16,151 nucleotides of DNA from Acanthaster planci (taxonomy: Eukaryota; Echinodermata; Asteroidea; Valvatida; Acanthasteridae), in NCBI RefSeq assembly GCF_001949145.1, contig NW_019091772.1, forward strand, positions 43,219-59,369, in the 5' to 3' direction. The notes beneath the pieces are model-generated. The model was not told where the DNA came from, did not search any database, and worked only from the letters and a program-made list of their open reading frames with translations. The position numbers were made by a program, and so were the translations under genes. Positions 8,683-16,085 of the stretch are shown in pieces (positions within the stretch are counted from its first letter, which is position 1; the number at the start of each line of letters is the position of its first letter).

Positions 8683-9440
8683 TGTGGATGCCAATGGAGT
8701 CACCTCCCTGTCCTGTTCCATTCAGCAAAACTTATTTTAACAGGTGAATTTCCCCCATTCACATGTTTGCATGGATTAAAAATGAAGGTTTGTTCCAAGC
8801 AATCTTGAAAGCATTCACAAACAAAAAAGTTGGGAAATCCTTTGGGTGTGTTGAAATGTCACTTTTAATTTCATTTTTCTAGCAACTGCAAAATCAGATG
8901 ATGACTCTCTTTCGATTAGGCCAACGCCACAGTAACCCTTGTCATGGTTGTACGTTTTTTATCATTAAATAATTGCCACACTTGCTCATTCCAAATACGT
9001 CAAGCCGAAGGGCAAATTTCATTTGATTGGACATGAAGATGGAACAACGTTGATGCCATGCTTTGCAGCTGCCGTGTAGCATGACAGAGACTGTCGTGTA
9101 GCACGGCAGGGTTGTAGTCAAAGCTTTGCATCATACGTCATGCTTCTGCTTCAATTAATTGAAAATTTTCAAAGTATTTGAGTTCGACATGGCAGAAGCA
9201 TGTATCAAACAAACACAGAACTTCTGTCGTGGCCTGCTTCTGCTAATAGATTACCTGCTGGGTAACATTCCAGAATATAATTTGCTCTGTTTCTGCACAG
9301 TTGCACAGTTCTATAAGTTTTCTCCTCAGGGTACGGAGCTGATATAAAAGAAGGTGCCATCATCTATATCAACTTGTTTGTGTGATGAGTAGACTTCATT
9401 GCCACTGTAGTTTATGATGTAAGCTGTACATTCAGTCCCA
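8683..9440. other. No gene recognised; imperfect hairpin near 9072-9109
   Basis: No coding or RNA family is recognised. GCCGTG near 9072 and CACGGC near 9104 bracket an imperfect inverted repeat centred on ACAGAGACTGT; the same region also repeats CGTGTAGCA directly. The N-terminal half of the downstream piggyBac transposase would be expected around here, but I could not recognise it; the stretch after 9159 has several stops. Confidence 0.45.
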
Positions 9441-10470
9441 GGCCAATGTTTGTCAGTAGTGATAAAGTACAATGGAAGACTGTCATGGAAACAGTACGTG
9501 CCGAAAAAGCCCACAAAATGGGGAATCAAATGGTGGTTCCTCTGTGATGCTGCAAGTGGCTATTGCTTGGCATTTCGCATGTACACAGAATGGGAGGGGG
9601 GAACACTGAACATGTACATCAACTAGGACTGACATACAGTGTAATAATGGAGCTGTGGCACAGTATCTCATGCGATACCACCATTTGTATGCAGATAACT
9701 TTTTGCATCATTATCTCTTGTCGAAGACCTGTATCAAACAGACATATACTACTGTGGCATTCTACAAAAGGACAGAATTGGTGTACCAAAGGAGATTCTG
9801 AATGTGAACCTGAAAAAGTACGAAAGTGCAACATGGCAGAAGGAAGGCTCCCAAATAACCGTGACAAACTAGAAGGACAAACGAACTGTTCTTGTCATCG
9901 CTACAAATAACGACGGTCAGAATTTCTGGAAGCCGCAAACAAAGTTCTGTAAAGACGAGATCATCAGCATTCCATCAGTTGTTGCCAGCTACAATTCAAA
10001 TATGAGTGGAGTAGACCACAGCGACCAGTACCGGGCTTATTATACAGTCGGTCGTACAGGCAAGCACTGGTGAAAATACCTCTTCTGGGGACTGTTGAAC
10101 CAGGCACTTGTGAATGCCTGCATTCTGTGGGAGTTATAAACCAGACCTCACAACAAGCAGAGGTGTGTGTGGTCGCTGAAGGCCGTCAAGTTGGCAATAG
10201 TCCACCAGTTGGTTGATGGCTACATGTCACATAAGAGAACATCAGTTGGACTCAACTTGAAACAACCCATCACAATGGTTATTGCCAAAAATGCATTCCC
10301 TGGCCACTGTCTTGTGCAGTTTGGAGACAGAAAACACATGTGTATGCTGTAAGCAACAGAGGAGAACAACAGAAGGTGGCCATGCAGTGCAGACAATGTT
10401 TGGCTGTTCAAAATGCATGGTGAACTTGTGCTGCATCCACTGTTTTAGGGAGTGGCATGCTGAACAGTAA
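9441..10470 (+). pseudogene. piggyBac-type transposase (PGBD4-like), C-terminal two-thirds, dead
   Basis: Landmarks of the piggyBac DDD transposase run in order. 'LSVVIKYNGRLSWKQY' (9450-9497) and 'PKKPTKWGIKWWFLCDAASGY' come first. They are followed by 'LGLTYSVIMEL' (about 9628), 'HHLYADNFF' (9679-9703) and 'YYCGILQKDRIGVPKEI' (about 9748). Then come 'NMSGVDHSDQY' (about 10000), 'GLLNQALVNACILW' and 'MSHKRTSVG'. A cysteine-rich C-terminal domain (CVCC..., FGCSKCMVNLC..HCF, about 10339-10455) closes the protein. The second and third catalytic Asp (YADN, GVDHSD) are kept. The first is lost: the family has S-V/I-D-E here, but the copy reads SVVIKY, as if about three codons were deleted. At least three frameshifts (one in the T-run at 9700) and three in-frame stops follow, two at expected Trp positions. 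It normally cuts and pastes at TTAA; this copy cannot. Confidence 0.92.
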
Positions 10471-11023
10471 TGAATGAATCATTAGGCTCCTGAACAGTGT
10501 ACATGTACATGTATAATTGAGGCATCCAAAGGCCTGAATGTATCCAGATGACAGAATGACTTGGCCAACAATAATATGTTAAAGGTATATCCATTATCAG
10601 ATTTATTTTACATGTTTCTCAATAATTTGTACATGCATGCACTGGTAGCAGAATGCCAAAATATCACATTTCTATCATTTTTACCTGCCACATGACAGGT
10701 CATAGTGTAATAACATAAAGTCATTTTCTTTGGCATATGCATGTTCATACACATGAATCAGCTTACTGAAACTAAACAACCATTCATAAAACTACATATA
10801 AATGTGTGCAATGGTTTGTGTATTCCTTGTCATATTTTGCACAGGTCAAAGGTCAAACTACAAGAGGTAAAACAAATTCCATAGGTGTGACTTGACAGAA
10901 ATGAATTCTTTAGATACATGAACTTATTTATTTGTAAAAAACACCATGAAAAACCAGTTTTGGCTAATTTTGGCAAAATTGATAACTTGATCAAAGTAAA
11001 GAATGTGTGCATTTGCTAATGGG
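10471..11023. other. No gene recognised
   Basis: AT-rich DNA with an ACATGTACATGTA run near 10500. No piggyBac terminal repeat like those at 1860, 11369 or 15945 is visible after the transposase stop, so the right end of that element is missing or too decayed to see. A nuclear-receptor-like site inside is listed separately. Confidence 0.5.
10843..10855 (+). promoter_or_regulatory. Perfect DR1 nuclear-receptor half-site pair
   Basis: AGGTCA-A-AGGTCA is an exact direct repeat of the hexamer with one-base spacing. This is the consensus bound by HNF4, COUP-TF and RXR-containing dimers in animals. The match is visible directly; use as an enhancer is inference only, and the site sits in transposon-rich DNA far from the one recognised exon. 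Confidence 0.3.
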
Positions 11024-11202
11024 TTAAAGCCATATCACCCTGTGGAAACTTACTTAAATACGAACTTTAAGGCGTCTCTTGCCCCCTCGTCAGGTGCGAA
11101 TGCTTGAATGTGTCCTTGAAGAACAATCTGACGCGTGTCGAATTCGGGAGACACCCGAAAGTTAGTATTTAAGTAAGTTCCCAATGGGTGATATAGCTTT
11201 AA
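11024..11202. mobile_element. Palindromic MITE flanked by TTAA, 179 bp
   Basis: It begins TTAAAGCCATATCACCC (from 11024) and ends GGGTGATATAGCTTTAA (to 11202), reverse complements except for one base. The arms continue inward as AACTTACTTAAATAC (about 11046) and GTATTTAAGTAAGTT (about 11165), then more loosely as GGCGTCTC against GAGACACC, so nearly the whole element folds into one imperfect hairpin. The interior has no coding. TTAA at both edges fits piggyBac-mobilised MITEs, but the termini differ from the CCACTT family in this window, so it belongs to a separate family. Confidence 0.85.
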
Positions 11203-11368
11203 GAGAAGTAAATAAGTTGTCAGAAGAATCCCTGTACAAGGTCAGAAACATCGTAGAGTGTATCGAACACAATATCCTCTGCTTTTTATAAGATGTGCTT
11301 GCTTCCTTGTGTTATGAAAAGGCCTCAAGTCATTGATTGTGTGTTTTCCAACAAAAGATTTGCTCAGA

Positions 11369-12201
11369 TTAACCACTTCCAGCCGGAGGCATAGGCCTTA
11401 TATTTGTGGCCGGGGTCTCCGAAATCGGAACTTTACTAAAACAAAAAAAGTTGCTGGGTGTTTCTTAAAAAGTTTAGTGCTGTCAGTTAAAAAGTTTAGG
11501 CCATCATTTAAGGTAAATAAATTGGTCTTAGGCAATAATGGGTTGCTGGGGCCGGAGAATTGGGACTTTATTTTATTGGCGGGGGGACCAAACTTATAAA
11601 AGCCTGTAATAAAATTACGAGCTGCTGAGAGCTGCTGGGCACTGCCAATCAATCCCCGTATTCTTTCAGTGCAGAGCGCTGACAGTAGCGGAGGTGATCC
11701 GTGTATTGTTTGTGCAGAGCGCTATTGTTTGCGCTGCCAGGCGCTCGTAGTGGATTATCGCTGCACAGAAGACAAGCGCGGGCTGTGCGGGCTCATTATG
11801 CACCTGTGCCCCATGAATGACCCGGCCCAGGCGCTGCTGGCCCTTGCCACGTTGACTGACAGGGCTTGGCCCTCGCTGCTTGAGAATAAAATCGCCATGC
11901 AGTGCATACATGTGTTCATATTGGGTATCGTGTTATCAGAGCACAGACAACATGGCTGAAGTTATATCTGGAGAGTCCAGTTCTTCCAGTGAAAGCGAGT
12001 TTTATCTGAGTTCAGACGAAGGTTCTTCATCTTCTTCATCATCGCTGTCACCTGCTCAAGTACAGACACTCATTTTATGGGGTTGAGGCATTCAGAAAAA
12101 AAAATATGAATTTTTGAAGATTTTTTAAAAAAGAAAATATGAAAAAATGGCCCGGCAGAGCATATAATGGTTAAAAAAAGCACCTGGCAGCAAGTGGTTA
12201 A
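11369..12201 (+). mobile_element. Complete non-autonomous piggyBac-like element, 833 bp
   Basis: Both edges carry TTAA (11369-11372 and 12198-12201). The termini are inverted repeats: CCACTTCCAGCC on the left, and CCACTTGCTGCC when the right end is read inward. The right end is repeated at 15951-15970, where 20 of 20 bases are identical after reverse complementing, and the left interior is repeated at 1912-1929. A CpG-rich central block (about 11650-11880, with GTGCAGAGCGCT at 11669 and 11712) precedes a short acidic Ser-rich reading frame, as in the 5' end of an autonomous piggyBac gene. I infer an internal-deletion derivative. It interrupts the minus-strand LINE at 12204. Confidence 0.88.
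11952..12086 (+). CDS. Acidic Ser-rich 44-residue frame, likely leftover transposase N-terminus
   Basis: The frame starts at ATG 11952 and encodes MAEVISGE, then a Ser/Glu-rich stretch (residues 7-33, with FYLSSDEG in the middle) and a short tail ending LILWG. piggyBac transposases commonly open with an acidic, Ser-rich, disordered leader, and this frame sits in the expected place: after the CpG-rich 5' block and inside a piggyBac-like element. The sequence after residue 36 quickly becomes the AT-rich right end, so the deletion junction probably lies near 12060-12090. No catalytic part exists. An overlapping 96-residue Cys-containing frame (11669-11959) is open but unrecognised. It could also be chance coding. 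Confidence 0.35.
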   Translation: MAEVISGESSSSSESEFYLSSDEGSSSSSSSLSPAQVQTLILWG

Positions 12202-12203
12202 TC

Positions 12204-12504
12204 TGTGATAATTCCATGGAACTGAAGCATTGAACTCCCTTTTAGGACTCTCTGGTTTCTTAAAAGTTACATTTTCACATCGACTGAGACACAAAGTCAA
12301 CTGATTACACCCAGAAGCAAGTTTTTGTATGGAGAACTTTCTTAAAAGCTCTGAATATGCAAGGATGCTTGGATAATCTATTATCCAAAGTGCTGGTCTC
12401 TGAGCCCTTTTAATGTTTGTGGATTGAGCCATGGTTGTAGATGAGGACCAAACAGTTGTTCCAAACTCAAGAAATGGATACATGTACATCTTATAATTCA
12501 ACAA
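12204..12504 (-). pseudogene. LINE post-RT C-terminal region
   Basis: The minus-strand frame reads 'PFLEFGTTVWSSSTTMAQ', then 'IKRAQRPALWIIDYPSI' and 'AYSELLRKFSIQKLA', which fits the CR1/L2 post-RT pattern ILEY...VW...L.....ERVQKRALRII....SY.EAL..L....L. It continues to 'SVPWNYHRL' and is then cut by the TTAA edge of the 11369-12201 element. I could not recognise the LINE's continuation on the far side (below 11369), although the sequence there should hold it. Confidence 0.8.
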
Positions 12505-12754
12505 TAAATCATCAACACTGGCACCATTCTTTCTTAATCAACTTAGAGTATACAAACGTCTAGATCCATTTGCAATAATTCGCTTAACCTGCCTGTCTCA
12601 TTGTAGATTATTTTGAACACTAATGCCAAGTAGCTTAATTGATGAAACCACCTCAAGCTGACTGTCATTATTGACCAGGTTAAGTGGAGGTTGTGGATTA
12701 TGAGTAAAGGAAATCTGCATAACTTTACACTTGGTTGAATTTAATTTCATGTCA

Positions 12755-13909
12755 TTATCCTGACATCAATTTACTACCTAGTCCAGGTAAGTTTGAAACT
12801 TCGTCCTTTGTACGAACCTCGAGTACAGTTAATTCAACATATTTCCAACGGTTTGGTATAGAACAGGCCAAATTATTAACTGTAGCAAGAAACAAAATAG
12901 GTTCCCAACTTGCTGTCCTGTGGTTCTCCACAAATAATAAGATCCATCTCACCTGACAGTACATTGTTAAATCTAATAATTTGTTTTTGCGATATACATG
13001 TACCTAAAAGCTACGTATTGTTGGCAAAATAGCCCGATCAACATCCAACTGTATTAATTTCTCTATGACAAGCATGTGATTTATTCAGTCAAAGGCCTTA
13101 CTTAAGTCAATAGTACATAAGGCAGCACAATTGCCAGATTTATCCAGACCTTGGTGAATAGTATCAAGCATACATGTACTAATCAAGTAGTGCTCCCTTT
13201 CAATAGAACACCCTTTCATACCTCCAGACTGTCGTGGATCAATGGACCCTTTGAGATCGTCCATGCCCCTTTCACACAGAAAACCTTCAAAGAGTCTAGC
13301 TAAGACCGGTGTAACCGAAATAGGGCATAGCTGATCAAAATCATTACATGGAGTGGTTTTGGGTGTGGCACACACTGAAGCCCATTTCCAAATTCAAGGA
13401 AAACAGTCCACCTCAAGACACGCATTAAAAATATGCGTTAACGAAATTGGCAATTCATACGCAAATTCCTTTGAAAGCCTGGTCGGACAGTCTCCAGGGT
13501 AGTCGGCTTTTGATGAGTTTAACCTACATAGTCTTTTGTAAATTGTTTCACGAGTAACTTGTCGAGAAAAAGATACAGCTGGTAAATATGGTGTCAATTC
13601 ACACGGATTAAGAGGTGGCAGGCTTGAAACAAATTCCAACAGAATAAGCATTAAGGTCATTTGTCATTTCCATTTATGATTTGTTAACATTCACTACTCC
13701 AGGGAGTTTTTACGATTTCCAATAAGAAATTGAATTTGCTTGCACCATTTACCAAGATCAAACTTTTTCAAGAACTCAACTTTCTGTTTATAGTAACCAC
13801 ATTTTGCAACCTGAATCATTCTCTGAACTTCAATACGTAGTGGCCTTTTATTACCACCTTGCTTTAATACAGTATCATGTTTGAGTATGAGTTTCCAAAT
13901 CCTATTCAT
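12755..13909 (-). pseudogene. LINE linker and reverse transcriptase domain, YVDD lost
   Basis: The linker 'QPWMNRIWKLI' and 'VAKCGYYKQKVEFLKKFD' (13915-13750) leads into the RT opening 'SSLPPLN' and 'LNSSKADYPGDCP.RLSKEFAYEL' (about 13625-13450). 'PISVTPVLARLFEGF' (about 13325), 'DPRQSGGMKGCS' (about 13240) and 'TIDLSKAFD' (13111-13085) follow, the last with the first catalytic Asp and a stop straight after it. 'PQDSKLG' and 'PILFLATVNNLA' lie in different frames near 12900. The active site that should read YVDD reads YVEL (12841-12830), so it is dead independently of the frameshifts. The best-preserved stretches are open for only 85-95 codons. Confidence 0.9.
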
Positions 13910-14117
13910 CCATGGTTGGTCGTTGGTTCAACACTTCACCGTGACCAGTTCAAAGAACTTTTTATGTTTATCAGGGTTATCGGGGTTTCAAAGGCTACAC
14001 AAGGTACCCCAATCAACATTGGTAGCCCATTGGCCGAAAGCCTGAATTGATGAATCACGGAAGGTCCAATATTAATATTGGGTCAATTTCCTAACATCGA
14101 TGACCCAGTGAGGCATG

Positions 14118-14745
14118 TTATGAGTTATCACTGGATGAAATAGGTGCAGAAATAATAGGTTCGGAATAATATTCTTCGAGATGTGTCAAAATCCTATCCA
14201 AAATTGCATCACCTCTAGATGGTCTTTTAACAACCTGAAAGAGTGACGTAGCTTGCTGTAAGAAATTGGTATCAGGGTCATTAAAATCTCCCATGATGAG
14301 AAAGGCTGGGTTCTGTTTTGTTGTCCAAACAATATCAATAACAGATGTACATGTAATGTGATCAATGAGATCCGATCTATACTGAGAATGCGGTGGTGAA
14401 TATAAGGCACATAAAAACAATTCTATAAATAATCGAATCGTACAAGAAGGTTTCAAATGAACCCATAACACTTCGAGATGTCTGGTGTAAGATCACTGAA
14501 AACGACATTACTACAAATATCATTCCGGACATACAATGCTATGCCACCACCAGTTCGATCCATCTGATCCCAATATTGATGAAAAGCAGAAATTTGACAC
14601 CTACTAGCCGGGTTAGCAGGTGAAAACCACATTTCTGCGACTGCAGTGAGGTGGATATTGTTGTACTGGCTATCCAGGGCAGCCTGAAGTTCACCAAACT
14701 TACTGGCCAGTGATCATGAGTTAAACAACATAACTGCAGGTAGGG
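14118..14745 (-). pseudogene. LINE apurinic-type endonuclease domain, broken
   Basis: On the minus strand, 'FNS.SLASKFGELQAALD' (about 14720) matches the LNARSL..K opening. 'AVAEMWF' (about 14640) holds the metal-binding Glu of the usual TETW. 'RTGGGIALYVRND' is near 14555, and 'GDFNDP' (14291-14274) is the central GDFN motif. 'LDRILTHL' (about 14200) and 'SSSDNS' (about 14135) close the domain. The last should be SDH, so the catalytic His is replaced by Asn and followed by a stop. At least one other stop and a frame change lie near 14440. The enzyme would nick target DNA to prime reverse transcription. Confidence 0.88.
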
Positions 14746-15295
14746 CTGGTTGAACCTGCAGCAATTAAGTGGTTAATCAAGGCTAAATGTATGTGAACAT
14801 AAACTAAGGCTGCACAGGTGGAAATGTATTCATACAAAGTGGCTTCCTCTTTGTGTGTGTCTTCACTGTTGGCTGGAAAAGATTTTATTGATTTGAAATG
14901 TGTTGCTAAAATATGCAAATTCCTTTGCATCTTATTTTATTTGCTAAAACTTGATCAGCTGTAGTGAGGGAAGGAATTTCATCGGGGAAGGCCACTTGGC
15001 CAGTGATGAGGGCACTAAACTCAAAACACAAGGCCTATAAAAAAGTAGAGTTTAAGATTCTAGCAGCCATTCACTTTTGTGACTGCATGAAATTTACCAG
15101 GAAATTCCATCTTCCACTTTCCTCTATCAATTTATATGATCCTTACAGGCATTGTTGATCGATCACAGTGCTCTGTGGACTGATGACATGTATTATTGAC
15201 AACTGAATTACAAAAATCTGAGCCCTGACAGAGTGAAACTGCTGTGTCGCATTACGTTGTGTTTAAGGTTGAGCAATGCAATCTATGCTCATAAA
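14746..15295. other. Mostly empty; possible piggyBac-like end and exon-like minus-strand frame
   Basis: CAGCAATTAAGTGGTTAATC (14759-14778) resembles the right terminus at 12189-12203 (CAGCAAGTGGTTAATC) with a 3- or 4-base insertion, and lies just beyond the LINE's 5' edge. On the minus strand, 15034-14906 is a 43-codon frame preceded by a polypyrimidine-AG (CTTTTTTATAG) that looks like a splice acceptor; the translation ('GQVAFPDEIPSLTTADQ') is not a family I recognise. Neither is strong enough to list as its own feature. Confidence 0.35.
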
Positions 15296-15303
15296 ACAGT
15301 GAA

Positions 15304-15493
15304 GTACTCAAATGTTTTCTTGAGTACAAGGGTCGAGTATTGAGTACCTAAGGGTAAAGTACTGCCAAAATCCAAGTACAAAGAATGGAGTACGGGTCAT
15401 GTACAATGAATTTTCAAGTACTGATAATCAAGTACCGGGTGAGTACTCTGGTGTACTCAAGTTGTACAATATTCATGACAGATAATTTTGTAC
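15304..15493. repeat. GTAC-motif cluster, 13 sites in 190 bp
   Basis: GTAC occurs at 15304, 15324, 15344, 15359, 15376, 15390, 15401, 15418, 15432, 15443, 15453, 15464 and 15490. Fewer than one would be expected by chance in this length. Most are preceded by AA, GA or CA, giving CAAGTAC, GAGTAC or TGTAC, with spacing of 10-26 bp. It could be a decayed simple repeat or a homotypic binding-site array; it sits 110 bp upstream of the kinase exon, inside its intron. Confidence 0.8.
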
Positions 15494-15603
15494 ATTTATT
15501 GGTTGCTGAAAACTGATCCACAAACCCTGTTTTTCTTCTTTTTAATTGGCCCATCCTAGAGTGAATTGGAAAGTGACTGCTGTACTGTTTTTTTCTGTCA
15601 CAG

Positions 15604-15685
15604 ACAATGAAGGTGTTAGGAGAACCACCTTAAGGGAACTGAAGGTGCTACGGCAGCTCAAGCAAGAAAACATTGTGGAACTTAG
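15604..15685 (+). CDS. CDKL5-like: Internal exon of a CDKL5-type protein kinase (alpha-C helix region)
   Basis: The 82-bp exon is bounded by a pyrimidine tract ending TTTTTTTCTGTCACAG (AG at 15602-15603) and by the donor AG|GTAAAG (GT at 15686). It starts with the last two bases of a split codon, encodes 26 full codons and ends with two bases of another, so the introns are phase 1 upstream and phase 2 downstream. The translation NEGVRRTTLRELK, then VLRQLK, then QENIVEL matches the kinase alpha-C helix and start of beta-4. QENIVEL with TTLRELK.LR.LK is the CDKL5 signature; other CDKL members and CDKs usually have HPN(I/L)V. The Glu of LREL is the alpha-C Glu that salt-bridges to the ATP-binding Lys. 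There are no stops or frameshifts. CDKL5 is a Ser/Thr kinase of cilia, microtubules and neurons. I could not find the preceding glycine-loop exon in the window. Confidence 0.87.
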
Positions 15686-15944
15686 GTAAAGAAGTTTTTC
15701 TCTGTCAGTTTTAATTTTTTCAGGTTTTAAGTACAGTGCAGTTACATGTGGTTTAAGAATATATATTTGCATATTTTGTGAAATTTTTACAAAGCTATTC
15801 AAAGTTTGGTTATTAACTAAGTCACTTTTATTCTTTTAAAGCTTAAAGCATCACTCCTAAAATGGACTTGTTTGTATGGTAGTAATTGCATAATTTGCAT
15901 GTGCATTATTAAGGGAATAATTACGTGAATGTACTTTGCTGGTC

Positions 15945-16085
15945 TTAATCACTTGCTGCCAGGTGCTTTTAAAAATGCAGTTCCTATATACGGGCGATTT
16001 TTGAATATTTTTGATTTTCAAAAATCTTCAAAAATTCTGATCTTTTTTCCTAAAGCCTAAACCCCCATCGAGTGACTGTCTGGCT
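15945..16085 (-). mobile_element. Inverted right end of the same piggyBac-like family
   Basis: TTAA (15945-15948) is followed by TCACTTGCTGCCAGGTG. Bases 15951-15970 are identical to the reverse complement of 12176-12195, and AAAAAATCTTCAAAAATTC (about 16019-16037) matches the reverse complement near 12105. Similarity continues more weakly to about 16085 (CCTAAACCCCC against CCTCAACCCC, then GTGACTGTCTG against ATGAGTGTCTG). The element therefore enters here by its right end and runs beyond or close to the window edge. It begins 260 bp downstream of the kinase exon, within the next intron. Divergence from the 12201 end suggests an older or different subfamily copy. Confidence 0.83.

Larger units (their letters stand above)
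12204..14745 (-). mobile_element. CR1/L2-like LINE, minus strand, near-complete ORF2 region, dead
   Basis: Read on the minus strand, an apurinic-type endonuclease (14745-14118), a linker (about 14060-13690), a reverse transcriptase (13660-12755) and a post-RT C-terminal region (12504-12204) follow each other in standard non-LTR order. The style is that of CR1/L2-type elements of the jockey superfamily. The 3' side ends abruptly at the TTAA of the piggyBac-like element (12198), which must have inserted later. No ORF1 protein or poly-A tail is recognisable. Confidence 0.9.

Noticed and set aside
9129-9140. CATCATACGTCA shared with the 186-bp satellite as a dispersed satellite copy
   Set aside because: Similarity stops outside the 12 bases, so a chance match cannot be excluded; noted only in the satellite finding.
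10500-10516. ACATGTACATGTA run as a regulatory palindrome
   Set aside because: TACATGTA-type words recur all over the window (for example near 1490, 12480, 13000 and 14345) and behave like low-complexity background.
11398-11652. Pair of open frames on opposite strands in the left part of the piggyBac-like element
   Set aside because: This is the terminal non-coding region; the family copy at 1860 does not preserve the frame.
15542-15802. 86-codon open frame on the minus strand
   Set aside because: It is antisense to the kinase exon and its splice signals; no family match.
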